DNA of 5,281 bases, taken from positions 1 through 5,281 of the forward strand of contig DAOVGQ010000036.1 of assembly GCA_030672315.1 (NCBI GenBank), given 5' to 3'. Of this stretch, positions 1 to 4,835 are shown in pieces. Below the pieces are notes generated by a model. It made no database searches. It was not told where the DNA came from and saw nothing but the letters and a program-made list of their open reading frames with translations. Each line of letters starts with the position of its first letter. Position 1 is the first letter of the stretch. A program made the position numbers and the translations under genes. Source of the stretch: Candidatus Aenigmatarchaeota archaeon (lineage in GTDB: Archaea; Aenigmatarchaeota; Aenigmatarchaeia; QMZP01).

Positions 1-2
1 AC

Positions 3-83
3 CTCGACGCCATGAAAAAGGACATCGAGCGGCTCGAGAGAGACCTAGGCAAGGTGGAGGAGGATGTAATCGAGTTGTCCTGA
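3..83 (+). CDS. 3' end of an unidentified protein with a coiled-coil C-terminus (partial)
   Basis: An open frame enters from the left edge and gives 26 residues (LDAMKKDIERLE... ending in DVIELS) before a TGA stop. Hydrophobic residues (L, M, I, L, L, V, V, I, L) recur at 3-4 residue spacing among many charged K/E/D/R residues, which is the pattern of an amphipathic helix or coiled coil. The stop is followed eight bases later by a T-run, as expected at an archaeal gene end. It is convergent with the minus-strand tRNA-Leu region. The visible part is too short to name the family. The coding call rests on the clean coiled-coil composition and the gene-end context. Confidence 0.6.
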   Translation, partial: LDAMKKDIERLERDLGKVEEDVIELS

Positions 84-91
84 ACCCCTTA

Positions 92-97
92 TTTTTT
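92..97 (+). terminator. T-run terminator of the leftmost gene
   Basis: A run of six T on the plus strand lies just after the TGA of the partial coiled-coil gene. Archaeal RNA polymerase commonly terminates at such U-tracts without a hairpin. No stem is visible directly upstream. Confidence 0.45.
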
Positions 98-109
98 GCA
101 CTGTCAACT

Positions 110-129
110 ATGCGGGAGACAGGATTCCC
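110..129 (-). repeat. Second (distal) copy of the tRNA-Leu 3' end, 20-base direct repeat
   Basis: These 20 bases are identical to 367-386. Read on the minus strand they comprise five intron bases (GGGAA), the last T-loop base, the T-stem 3' strand CCTGT, the acceptor 3' strand CTCCCGC, the discriminator A, and one further base. They therefore reproduce the entire 3' exon of the neighbouring tRNA-Leu, 257 bases downstream of the functional-looking copy. The identity ends at 130/387 on one side and 109/366 on the other. This arrangement is what integration at a tRNA 3' end leaves behind (attL/attR), but it could also be a local duplication or an alternative 3' exon. Confidence 0.85.
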
Positions 130-240
130 TGCTTACGAGAGCTTCTGCGCCTTTACACTGCTCCTTCGGAGCAAGCAGTTACCTTCGGTAACCGGCACAT
201 CTCGCCAGCAAAGCTGACGATACCACTTCTGCAAGCAGGG
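127..240. other. Structured domain 1: long-range hairpin with nested small hairpins
   Basis: Bases 127-140 pair with 228-240 in a helix of twelve Watson-Crick pairs plus one A-C mismatch (135/232) and one bulged G (137). The enclosed segment holds further perfect hairpins: GCTCC-TTC-GGAGC, GTTACC-TTC-GGTAAC, and CAGC-AAA-GCTG (206-216). The base of the main helix uses the last three bases of the distal tRNA-Leu repeat, so the domain abuts the duplicated exon directly. The same helix, with a short loop, recurs at 575-606 and 634-659. Which strand is transcribed, and whether the structure acts as RNA or DNA, is not known. Confidence 0.6.
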
Positions 241-251
241 GAGCAACTAGA

Positions 252-368
252 ATTACATATTTCTTTCAGACGCATTTCTTGAGGAAGGCGGTTTTGCGCT
301 TCAGCGCAAAAGATGTGCGCATCTCTCGTGCAGGGCACAAGAAAGCCTCCTGTAAAGAAAGGTGTAAT
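252..368. other. Structured domain 2: closed multibranch fold
   Basis: The ends of this segment pair with each other: ATTACA (252-257) with TGTAAT (363-368), and TTTCTTT (260-266) with AAAGAAA (354-360), separated by a 2x2 internal loop. Inside, 282-289 pairs with 345-351 with one bulged A. Within that lie three small hairpins at 292-311 (8 pairs, TTCA loop), 312-323 and 325-341. The closing helix ends at the first base of the proximal tRNA-Leu 3' exon copy. Together with domain 1 it fills nearly the whole interval between the two tRNA-end copies. I recognise no known RNA family in it (no SRP, RNase P or 5S signature). Confidence 0.55.
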
Positions 369-386
369 GCGGGAGACAGGATTCCC
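367..386 (-). repeat. Proximal copy of the tRNA-Leu 3' end, 20-base direct repeat
   Basis: Identical over 20 bases to 110-129. This copy lies next to the tRNA 5' exon. The base just outside the repeat on the intron side is C on the minus strand (387). It completes the 4-bp helix of the splice motif, whereas the distal copy has A at that place. Confidence 0.85.
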
Positions 387-526
387 GTGGAAGTTGCCCC
401 GAACGAAGTGAGCGGGCAACTCCTTTTTGCTTAAGCTTTTTCTGAAAAAAGCTTATTTCGAACCTGCGAAGGCACTAAGCCACAGGGCCCTCAACCCTGC
501 CCCTTTGACCACTCGGACACTCCCGC
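368..526 (-). tRNA. tRNA-Leu(GAG) with an intron in the T-loop
   Basis: Read on the minus strand: acceptor GCGGGAG (526-520), D-arm with the GG of the D-loop, anticodon arm CAGGG-TTGAGGG-CCCTG with anticodon GAG at 492-490, and a class II variable arm containing GGC-TTAGT-GCC, as expected for leucine. Then come the T-stem GCAGG and T-loop start TTCGAA (462-457). The T-loop then breaks off and resumes 75 bases later with T, CCTGT and acceptor CTCCCGC plus discriminator A (381-368). The spliced product is 84 nt with a normal TTCGAAT T-loop. CCA is not encoded. It reads CUC/CUU codons. No convincing TATA box is seen upstream. An identical 3' exon exists again at 124-111, so a 332-nt intron is formally possible too, but the splice geometry favours the proximal one. 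Confidence 0.87.
382..456 (-). other. T-loop intron of tRNA-Leu (bulge-helix-bulge type)
   Basis: Around the junctions the exon helix GCAGG/CCTGT is followed by a 4-bp helix TTCG/CGGG (two G-U pairs). This is flanked by 3-nt bulges AAA on the 5' side and AAT on the 3' side, matching the bulge-helix-bulge cut by archaeal splicing endonuclease. Cutting after the second base of each bulge gives the predicted ends. The body of the intron is two hairpins: TAAGC...GCTTA at 432-455 (A/T-rich stem, about 10 pairs) and 389-399/414-423 (10 pairs with one bulged A). The exact ends can shift by one or two A residues. Confidence 0.65.
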
Positions 527-567
527 ATCCCCTTTCCTATCCGACCCGTTGCTTTGGGATAGGTCGG
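527..567. other. Leader of tRNA-Leu with interleaved complementary blocks
   Basis: CCTATCC (536-542) is complementary to GGATAGG (556-562), and CCGACC (541-546) is complementary to GGTCGG (562-567). The blocks occur in the order A-B...A'-B', not B'-A', so the two helices cannot form as one simple nested hairpin. They compete, or would form a knotted fold with no linker at two junctions, which is sterically doubtful. The segment ends within about ten bases of the tRNA-Leu 5' end, where RNase P must cut. Confidence 0.45.
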
Positions 568-574
568 CATGTAC

Positions 575-606
575 CAGCTTACGAGAGCTACCATTTCTGC
601 AAGCTG
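575..606. repeat. Dispersed hairpin family, copy A
   Basis: The stem pairs 575-586 with 596-606: eleven positions paired, except the A-C at 581/600 and the bulged G at 583. The loop is GCTACCATT. Twelve bases (577-588) are identical to 131-142 of domain 1, and 589-604 matches 221-236 at 15 of 16 bases. Relative to domain 1, pair 576/605 is A-T where domain 1 has T-A (130/237), a compensatory change. Confidence 0.6.
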
Positions 607-609
607 ATA

Positions 610-620
610 CCCCTACGGGG
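610..620. repeat. Small perfect hairpin CCCC-TAC-GGGG
   Basis: A four-pair G/C hairpin with a three-base loop lies between copies A and B. It overlaps the start of a 14-base block (618-631) that matches 333-346 in domain 2 at 13 positions. This is another sign that the segments either side of the tRNA share material. Confidence 0.45.
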
Positions 621-633
621 CACAAGTAAGCAA

Positions 634-659
634 CTTGCAGATTTTACCATCTCTGTAAG
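634..659. repeat. Dispersed hairpin family, copy B
   Basis: CTTGCAGA (634-641) pairs with TCTGTAAG (652-659) over eight positions including one G-T pair (637/656). The loop is ttttaccatc. It shares the loop core TACCAT and the TCTGYAAGC arm with copy A. It lies between the stop of the PHP gene and the tRNA-Leu. Confidence 0.55.
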
Positions 660-667
660 CTATTAAG

Positions 668-673
668 AAAAAA
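668..673 (-). terminator. T-run terminator of the PHP/membrane-protein unit
   Basis: Six T on the minus strand begin four bases after the TAA stop of the PHP gene, preceded by GCC. This would end the two-gene transcript before the hairpin copies and the tRNA-Leu. Read-through would instead place the tRNA in the same transcript. Confidence 0.5.
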
Positions 674-676
674 GGC

Positions 677-1498
677 TTAGTAGGTTAAAAGCTTTACGCC
701 GCTGTACAGTGCGGAGCACCCCACAGCGAGCCTTCCCACAACGTTCCAGGCCCTTCCCCTGGAGTTCACGAAGTTGTTCACAAGGCCCCTGGATATCCAG
801 GCCCTGGGCCGCCAGTAGTTCCCCTCTATGTACTTCAGGACATCCCCATAGGAATGCGTTATCCTTTCCCGCGACCACCTCACCACAGCACTGACAGGGA
901 CGCACGATGTCCTGAAGCCTACCCTCCCCTTTCTTATCTCCCTGAAAAGCCCGTCCATGTCCTGGGCATCCACAAAGTTTACAGAGAGGCCCATCATCTC
1001 GGCCATGTGGACGTCTGAACCCACCACCATGGGCTTGCCGCTACCTGCAACCTTCCTCCGGGTATACCAGTTGGCAATCCTGTCCATGCCAAAGGAGTTG
1101 AAGACCTCCACAGCATCGGCCTTCAGACACATTTCCTTGACGCCATCATTCTTTATGTCATATGGATGAGGTGCAACAGAGAAGCCACCCTGCTCCCTTA
1201 TCCTCTCAAGGGTCTCCTCCACTGTGAGGAAGTTCTCCACAGCTTCAGTAAGGCCTAGGCCTATCATGTGTCCCTGGGAGGTTTGTATCTCCATTCCCGG
1301 TATGAAAACAACATCCTGCCTCTTTGCCTCCTCCCTGGCCTCCTCCCAGCCCGAGACCACCCTGTGGTCGGTTATGGCCAGGCCGTCTATTCCTGCCCTT
1401 CTAGCCAGCCTCACAACCCGCCTGGGAGAGAGCATGACCTCTGTCGGAATCTTGGTCCCCCGCGAATAATGAGTGTGGCAGTGAAGCTCAAATATCAT
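677..1498 (-). CDS. PHP-domain metal-dependent phosphoesterase
   Basis: The 273-residue product carries the PHP metal-binding motifs in order: HCHTH (H6, H8, H10), ITDH (D44, H45), E70 in PGMEI with H77, APHPYD (H111), VEVFN (E131) and GSDVH (D162, H164). All expected ligands are present, so it should be an active hydrolase of phosphoester bonds using two or three divalent metals, probably in the cytoplasm. PHP members include histidinol phosphatase, polymerase-associated domains and TrpH/YciV-type nucleotide phosphatases or exoribonucleases; this one resembles the stand-alone type, substrate unknown. The C-terminal 60 residues lie outside the PHP core and are rich in R, W and N. I chose the ATG at 1498 over one 12 bases upstream. 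GGTGA sits at ideal distance before it, the protein then begins directly at MIFELHCHTH, and the same 12-base start signal precedes EF-1-alpha. It is downstream of, and close to, the membrane-protein gene. Confidence 0.88.
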   Translation of the reverse strand: MIFELHCHTHYSRGTKIPTEVMLSPRRVVRLARRAGIDGLAITDHRVVSGWEEAREEAKRQDVVFIPGMEIQTSQGHMIGLGLTEAVENFLTVEETLERIREQGGFSVAPHPYDIKNDGVKEMCLKADAVEVFNSFGMDRIANWYTRRKVAGSGKPMVVGSDVHMAEMMGLSVNFVDAQDMDGLFREIRKGRVGFRTSCVPVSAVVRWSRERITHSYGDVLKYIEGNYWRPRAWISRGLVNNFVNSRGRAWNVVGRLAVGCSALYSGVKLLTY

Positions 1499-1529
1499 GC
1501 AATCACCCATTTTGACCTAATAGATACCA

Positions 1530-2366
1530 TTATTTAAATAGGCGCACTCCCCTCTTCTGGTGAATGAGCCACATGAAGAAGTGATACATGGCAAAGAGCT
1601 CCAGCCCAAACGGCCCATATCCCAGATAACCCAGAACCGGCATCTCGAATACCTTGAGGAAGTCCACAAAGGGAATTGTATAATGCCACTGGGGGATGGC
1701 CCAGAAGTTCCAGAACTCCCACAGGAAACCGCACACCGTGGCCCCCACATATATAGATAACGGAACAGAAAGCCTCCTGTCCTTGAGGTGCGATATTATG
1801 CTCGGCCTCCTGTTCATGTAGTTTATGGGGTCGAGTATCAGGAAGAAGGATATCCATATAAGCGGATAGAACAGCTGCGGATAGAGCAGGGGCCCTGTAA
1901 AGGTCAGCATCCCTGCAAAAATCATCCCGTAGAGCAGCTCCCTGCTTATTCGGTGCTCCTCCTCAAGCCTTACCTTGTCGAATATGTGCACGGTCTTGAG
2001 GAGCAGTGCTGTCTCAAAGACAGCAGGAATTACCGTGGAAAATGATACGGTCCCAAATACCAGGCCCTCTAACCGGCTCCCAAACCCCTCCAGGCCTGTA
2101 TAGTACCAGTTCCCGAGCACCCATCCAATGGCCTCAAAGGCCCACCACACCGCGGCCGAGAGCCCCAGCAGCAACAGGAATATCTTGGGTTTCTTGGTTA
2201 TGAGTGATTCCCCGCTCAGGCTGAATGTCACTGCATCGACCAGGAAGATGTAGCCGAACCATATTATGGGAAAATACCACTGCGCAAGTGGCTCTATATG
2301 AAATATGAAGTTGAGCTGCGCAAACAAGACCATCAAAAGGCCAAGGGCCCCGTACCACCTGAACAT
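1530..2366 (-). CDS. Uncharacterised multi-pass membrane protein
   Basis: The 278-residue protein has about seven or eight hydrophobic segments, near residues 5-23, 31-50, 62-85, 104-124, 145-162, 165-183, 201-223 and 243-270. Several polar or charged residues lie in or beside them: WWAFE (74-78), LDP (178-180), WEFWNFW (216-222), QWHY (226-229), FEMPVLGYLGYGPFGLE (240-256). The concentration of W, E, N and H near membrane faces suggests a lipid- or isoprenoid-handling enzyme or a small transporter more than a simple anchor, but this is inference. I recall similar WEFWN...GYLG..PF.LE proteins among bacterial hypothetical proteins without a known role. The TATA-like box sits 20-26 bases before the ATG, implying a leaderless message. 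The PHP gene follows after 31 bases, so the two are probably cotranscribed. Confidence 0.85.
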   Translation of the reverse strand: MFRWYGALGLLMVLFAQLNFIFHIEPLAQWYFPIIWFGYIFLVDAVTFSLSGESLITKKPKIFLLLLGLSAAVWWAFEAIGWVLGNWYYTGLEGFGSRLEGLVFGTVSFSTVIPAVFETALLLKTVHIFDKVRLEEEHRISRELLYGMIFAGMLTFTGPLLYPQLFYPLIWISFFLILDPINYMNRRPSIISHLKDRRLSVPLSIYVGATVCGFLWEFWNFWAIPQWHYTIPFVDFLKVFEMPVLGYLGYGPFGLELFAMYHFFMWLIHQKRGVRLFK

Positions 2367-2385
2367 AGTTATTTATTAATACATG

Positions 2386-2392
2386 ATTTATA
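2386..2392 (-). promoter_or_regulatory. TATA box of the membrane-protein/PHP unit
   Basis: Minus-strand TATAAAT within CTAATATAAATC lies 20-26 bases upstream of the ATG at 2366, so transcription would begin at or next to the start codon. No ribosome-binding sequence is seen before that ATG, which fits a leaderless message. Confidence 0.6.
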
Positions 2393-2433
2393 TTAGATTT
2401 ATTGTCAGGGTTGGCCATAAAAAGCGAGGAGAT

Positions 2434-2445
2434 AAATATATAAAA
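2434..2445 (+). promoter_or_regulatory. TATA box of the cis-prenyltransferase gene
   Basis: AAATATATAAAA is preceded by a purine-rich stretch (GCGAGGAG) that could serve as the TFB-recognition element. Transcription would start near 2465, giving a leader of about 12 bases. This contains AAGGGG seven bases before the ATG at 2478. It is divergent from the membrane-protein promoter in the 111-base intergenic space. Confidence 0.6.
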
Positions 2446-2477
2446 TAATGTGCTTATTACACACAAGGGGCAATCTT

Positions 2478-3188
2478 ATGAATATCCCAAGACACGTCAG
2501 CATAATTCCTGATGGGAACCGTCGCTGCGCCAAACGCCTCATGAAACAGCCCTGGAAGGGCCATGAATGGGGAGCGGAAAAGCTCAAGGAGGTTCTTGAA
2601 TGGTGCAGGGAACTTGGCATCAAGACTGTTACAGTCTATTCCCTCAGCCTTGAGAACCTTAAAAAGAGACCCAGACACGAGCTGGATTTCATTCTGGAAC
2701 TGGCAAGAAAAGAGATTAGCGAGATGGTTGACAACCCTGACAGCTTTGTCCACAAGAACAGAATCAAGCTTACATTCTTTGGTGAACTGGAGAGGCTTCC
2801 TGATGAGCTTAGGAAGGACATTGCCCGCGCCACAGAAGCCACAAAGTCCTATTCCAGACACAATCTGAATATAGCCATAGCCTACGGAGGCAGGCAGGAG
2901 ATAGTGGACGCCTCCAGAAGAATAGGCATCCAGATTGCCCAGGGCAGGCTGTCCCCTGACGAAATCGATGAGATGGTCCTGCGCCAGAACCTTCAGACCA
3001 ATGGCAACCCCGACCCTGACCTCATAATCAGGACAGGGGGCGAGCAGCGCATATCCAATTTCCTCCTGTTCCAGGCAGCCTACTCAGAACTCAAGTTCAC
3101 TGACACCTTCTGGCCGGACATCACCAAGGAGGAGCTCATATCCATTATCAAGGACTACTCCAGGAGGCAAAGAAGATTTGGGAAGTAA
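2478..3188 (+). CDS. uppS: cis-prenyltransferase (polyprenyl diphosphate synthase, UppS family)
   Basis: The 236-residue protein has the family signature throughout: HVSIIPDGNRR with the catalytic aspartate D12, a GHEWGAEKL helix, VYSLSLENLKKRP, and near the C-terminus DLIIRTGGEQRISNFLLFQAAYSELKFTD followed by WPDI. It condenses isopentenyl diphosphate in cis onto an allylic primer, making the long polyprenyl diphosphate used as (dolichyl) phosphate carrier for N-glycan and other surface-glycan assembly, at the cytoplasmic membrane face. The start at 2478 gives the usual MNIPRHVSIIPDG beginning. An in-frame ATG at 2448 would add ten residues but lies upstream of the expected transcription start. 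The usual tryptophan after DGNRR is cysteine here (C17). A T-run follows the stop. Confidence 0.93.
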   Translation: MNIPRHVSIIPDGNRRCAKRLMKQPWKGHEWGAEKLKEVLEWCRELGIKTVTVYSLSLENLKKRPRHELDFILELARKEISEMVDNPDSFVHKNRIKLTFFGELERLPDELRKDIARATEATKSYSRHNLNIAIAYGGRQEIVDASRRIGIQIAQGRLSPDEIDEMVLRQNLQTNGNPDPDLIIRTGGEQRISNFLLFQAAYSELKFTDTFWPDITKEELISIIKDYSRRQRRFGK

Positions 3189-3191
3189 GCC

Positions 3192-3196
3192 TTTTT
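3192..3196 (+). terminator. T-run after the cis-prenyltransferase gene
   Basis: Five T within CCTTTTTCTC lie three bases after the stop. No hairpin precedes them. It is likely the end of this monocistronic message, since EF-1-alpha has its own TATA box about 40 bases further on. Confidence 0.45.
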
Positions 3197-3236
3197 CTCA
3201 AAACCGACACACAGAGCCAAACACCCCACCAAAACA

Positions 3237-3245
3237 TTTATATAC
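3237..3245 (+). promoter_or_regulatory. TATA box of the EF-1-alpha gene
   Basis: TTTATATAC lies in an A/T-rich stretch. Start of transcription is expected near 3265-3270, at the change to G/C-rich sequence, leaving a leader of about 125 bases. A second TATA-like site, TTTATAGTG at 3341-3349, could give a much shorter leader. Confidence 0.6.
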
Positions 3246-3271
3246 TTAACTATTAATATAGATAAGACTCC

Positions 3272-3365
3272 GGGGGGATACTGCAGAATCCGTCCTCTTG
3301 TGTCCTTTAGGGTATCGGACGGCAGGCACTCCCTGCGAAGTTTATAGTGCATTTGATGCATCAAA
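3272..3365 (+). promoter_or_regulatory. Structured leader of EF-1-alpha with a perfect 14-base palindrome
   Basis: The leader contains CCGTCC/GGACGG (3290-3295 with 3317-3322), GCAGG-CACTC-CCTGC (3322-3336), and a smaller GGAT/ATCC pair (3276-3279 with 3288-3291) that competes with the first stem for base 3290. At 3352-3365 lies the perfect palindrome TTTGATGCATCAAA, 19 bases upstream of the GGTGA ribosome site. These could regulate translation or bind a dimeric protein at a second promoter. No known riboswitch is recognised. Confidence 0.4.
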
Positions 3366-3392
3366 CACGTTAATAAAGGAAAAGGTGATTGC

Positions 3393-4673
3393 ATGGCAGA
3401 AAAACCACACATAAACCTGATAACGTCAGGTCACGTCGACCACGGCAAATCCACACTTATAGGAAGGCTCCTTTACGATTCAGGCTCAATACCAGAGCAG
3501 GACCTGAGGAAGCTCAAGGAAAAGGCCAAGGAACTCAAGAAGGAAACCTTCGAGTTCGCCTTTGTCATGGACAGCCTCAAGGAGGAAAGGGAGAGAGGCC
3601 TCACTATCGACTTGATGTACAAGCCCATTATTACGGACAAGCTCTACATAACCGTAATCGACTGTCCGGGACACAGGGATTTCATCAAGAACATGATAAC
3701 CGGGGCATCCCAGGCAGATGCTGCAATCCTGGTTGTCTCTGCAAAGGACGGCGTCCAGGAGCAGACCAAGGAGCACATGTACCTGTCCAAGGTCCTTGGA
3801 ATCAAGCAGATAGTCGTAGCCATAAACAAGATGGACGCAGTCAACTACGACGAGAGCAAGTTCAAGGAGGTCAAGGAGGCCGTGAGCAAGCTCCTGACAT
3901 CCCTTGGCTACAAGGCTGACGAGATTCCCTTTGTCCCACTTTCGGCATACGTTGGTGACAACGTTGTCAAGAAATCGGACAAGATGGGATGGTACAAGGG
4001 AAATACGCTTCTCGGAACCCTGGACGACAAGCTTGTCGCTCCTGAGAAGCCGGTGGACAAGCCGCTCAGGCTGCCTGTTCAGGACGTCTACACCATCACA
4101 GGTGTTGGAACAGTTCCTGTGGGCAGGGTGGAGACAGGGGTTTTAAAGCCCGGTGAAAAGATTGTCTTCATGCCCAGCGGCGCCCAGGGCGAGGTGAAGT
4201 CAATAGAGATGCACCACAAGCAGCTCGACAAGGCCGAGCCCGGAGACAACATCGGATTCAATGTGAGGGGCGTGGCCAAGAATGAGATAAAGAGGGGCGA
4301 TGTCGTCGGGCATATCAAAAACCCGCCTCAGGTGGTGAAGGCCTTCACAGGACAGATAATAGTCCTTCAGCACCCAACAGTACTGACCAAGGGCTATACG
4401 CCTGTCTTCCACACCCACACCACCCATGCGGCATGCAAGATAACCGAGATTGTCAAGAAGATAAACCCTCAGACAGGTGCGACAATCGAAGAGAATCCTG
4501 ACATGCTGAAGTCCGGTGACGCAGCCGTGATAAAGGTCGAGCCCACACAGCCGATCTCGGTTGAGAAGCAGGCTGACTTTCCGCAGCTCGCCAAGTTCGC
4601 CATCAGGGATATGGGTAAGACAGTGGCCGCAGGAATAATCATAGACACGGTACCTGCAGACAAGAAAAAGTAA
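3393..4673 (+). CDS. tuf: Translation elongation factor 1-alpha (aEF-1A, EF-Tu family)
   Basis: This full-length GTPase of 426 residues delivers aminoacyl-tRNA to the ribosome in the cytoplasm. GTP-binding motifs are all intact: GHVDHGKST (13-21), switch I with ERGLTID (67-73), DCPGH (90-94), NKMD (145-148) and LSAY (183-186). Domain 2 runs from about [26 protein letters not shown]. Domain 3 includes GFNVRGV, the [11 protein letters not shown] segment and the C-terminal [13 protein letters not shown]. The insertion [10 protein letters not shown] typical of archaeal/eukaryotic proteins separates it from bacterial EF-Tu. Its start has a strong ribosome site, GGTGA, five bases before ATG. In many Euryarchaeota the ribosomal protein S10 gene follows directly; here it does not. 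Instead a terminator and an opposing tRNA gene follow, so the gene appears monocistronic. Confidence 0.97.
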   Translation: MAEKPHINLITSGHVDHGKSTLIGRLLYDSGSIPEQDLRKLKEKAKELKKETFEFAFVMDSLKEERERGLTIDLMYKPIITDKLYITVIDCPGHRDFIKNMITGASQADAAILVVSAKDGVQEQTKEHMYLSKVLGIKQIVVAINKMDAVNYDESKFKEVKEAVSKLLTSLGYKADEIPFVPLSAYVGDNVVKKSDKMGWYKGNTLLGTLDDKLVAPEKPVDKPLRLPVQDVYTITGVGTVPVGRVETGVLKPGEKIVFMPSGAQGEVKSIEMHHKQLDKAEPGDNIGFNVRGVAKNEIKRGDVVGHIKNPPQVVKAFTGQIIVLQHPTVLTKGYTPVFHTHTTHAACKITEIVKKINPQTGATIEENPDMLKSGDAAVIKVEPTQPISVEKQADFPQLAKFAIRDMGKTVAAGIIIDTVPADKKK

Positions 4674-4683
4674 TTTTAGTTAC

Positions 4684-4718
4684 GGGGGTTCACTCCCCCA
4701 ACCCTTTATTTTTTTCTT
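4684..4718 (+). terminator. Hairpin plus T-tract terminator of EF-1-alpha
   Basis: GGGGG-TTCACT-CCCCC (4684-4699) begins ten bases after the stop codon and is followed by CTTTATTTTTTTCTT, ending at 4718. It has the look of an intrinsic terminator and also separates EF-1-alpha from the oncoming tRNA-Ser transcript. Confidence 0.65.
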
Positions 4719-4742
4719 AACCCCTGTATCATAATCTCCATC

Positions 4743-4761
4743 CGGGGCAGCATCGGCCCCG
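4743..4761. other. G/C hairpin between convergent transcripts
   Basis: CGGGGC (4743-4748) pairs with GCCCCG (4756-4761) around a seven-base loop. It lies downstream of tRNA-Ser on the minus strand and beyond the EF-1-alpha terminator. It may be a transcript end or barrier; there is no adjacent minus-strand T-run, so this is weak. Confidence 0.3.
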
Positions 4762-4775
4762 AGGTATAAGCCGCC

Positions 4776-4789
4776 CTTTTCTAGAAAAG
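4776..4789 (-). terminator. Perfect palindrome immediately after tRNA-Ser
   Basis: CTTTTCTAGAAAAG is a 14-base perfect palindrome that starts at the base following the tRNA discriminator. On the minus strand its first half supplies a TTTT tract, a plausible stop or 3'-processing site for the tRNA transcript. Confidence 0.4.
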
Positions 4790-4835
4790 CGCCGGGGACA
4801 GGACTTGAACCTGCACGTCCTTTCGGACACACGAT

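Noticed and set aside
153..419. 88-residue open frame on the minus strand across the tRNA-Leu 3' end and insert
   Set aside because: It runs through the tRNA exon copy and several perfect hairpins. Its composition shows no domain and no plausible start signal.
125..456. Group I self-splicing intron in tRNA-Leu
   Set aside because: No recognisable P, Q, R or S core sequences, and the junctions fit a bulge-helix-bulge instead.
127..660. CRISPR array
   Set aside because: The repeated units are imperfect hairpins at irregular spacing, interrupted by a tRNA gene, with no uniform spacers.
427..666. 79-residue open frame on the plus strand antisense to tRNA-Leu
   Set aside because: It overlaps the tRNA and the hairpin repeats on the opposite strand; no protein-like pattern or start context.
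84..676. Known large ncRNA (SRP RNA, RNase P RNA, 5S rRNA)
   Set aside because: I looked for the SRP helix 8 motif, the RNase P conserved blocks and a 5S pattern on both strands and found none.
1499..1510. Upstream start of the PHP gene adding MGDC
   Set aside because: The second ATG has GGTGA at ideal spacing, identical to that of EF-1-alpha, and puts the HCHTH motif at the expected distance from the N-terminus.
2448..2477. Upstream start of cis-prenyltransferase adding MCLLHTRGNL
   Set aside because: That ATG lies directly behind the TATA box, upstream of the expected transcription start; the family begins near the downstream methionine.
3389..3919. 176-residue plus-strand frame inside EF-1-alpha
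   Set aside because: It is an out-of-frame shadow of the EF-1-alpha gene, with low-complexity G/Q/R composition.
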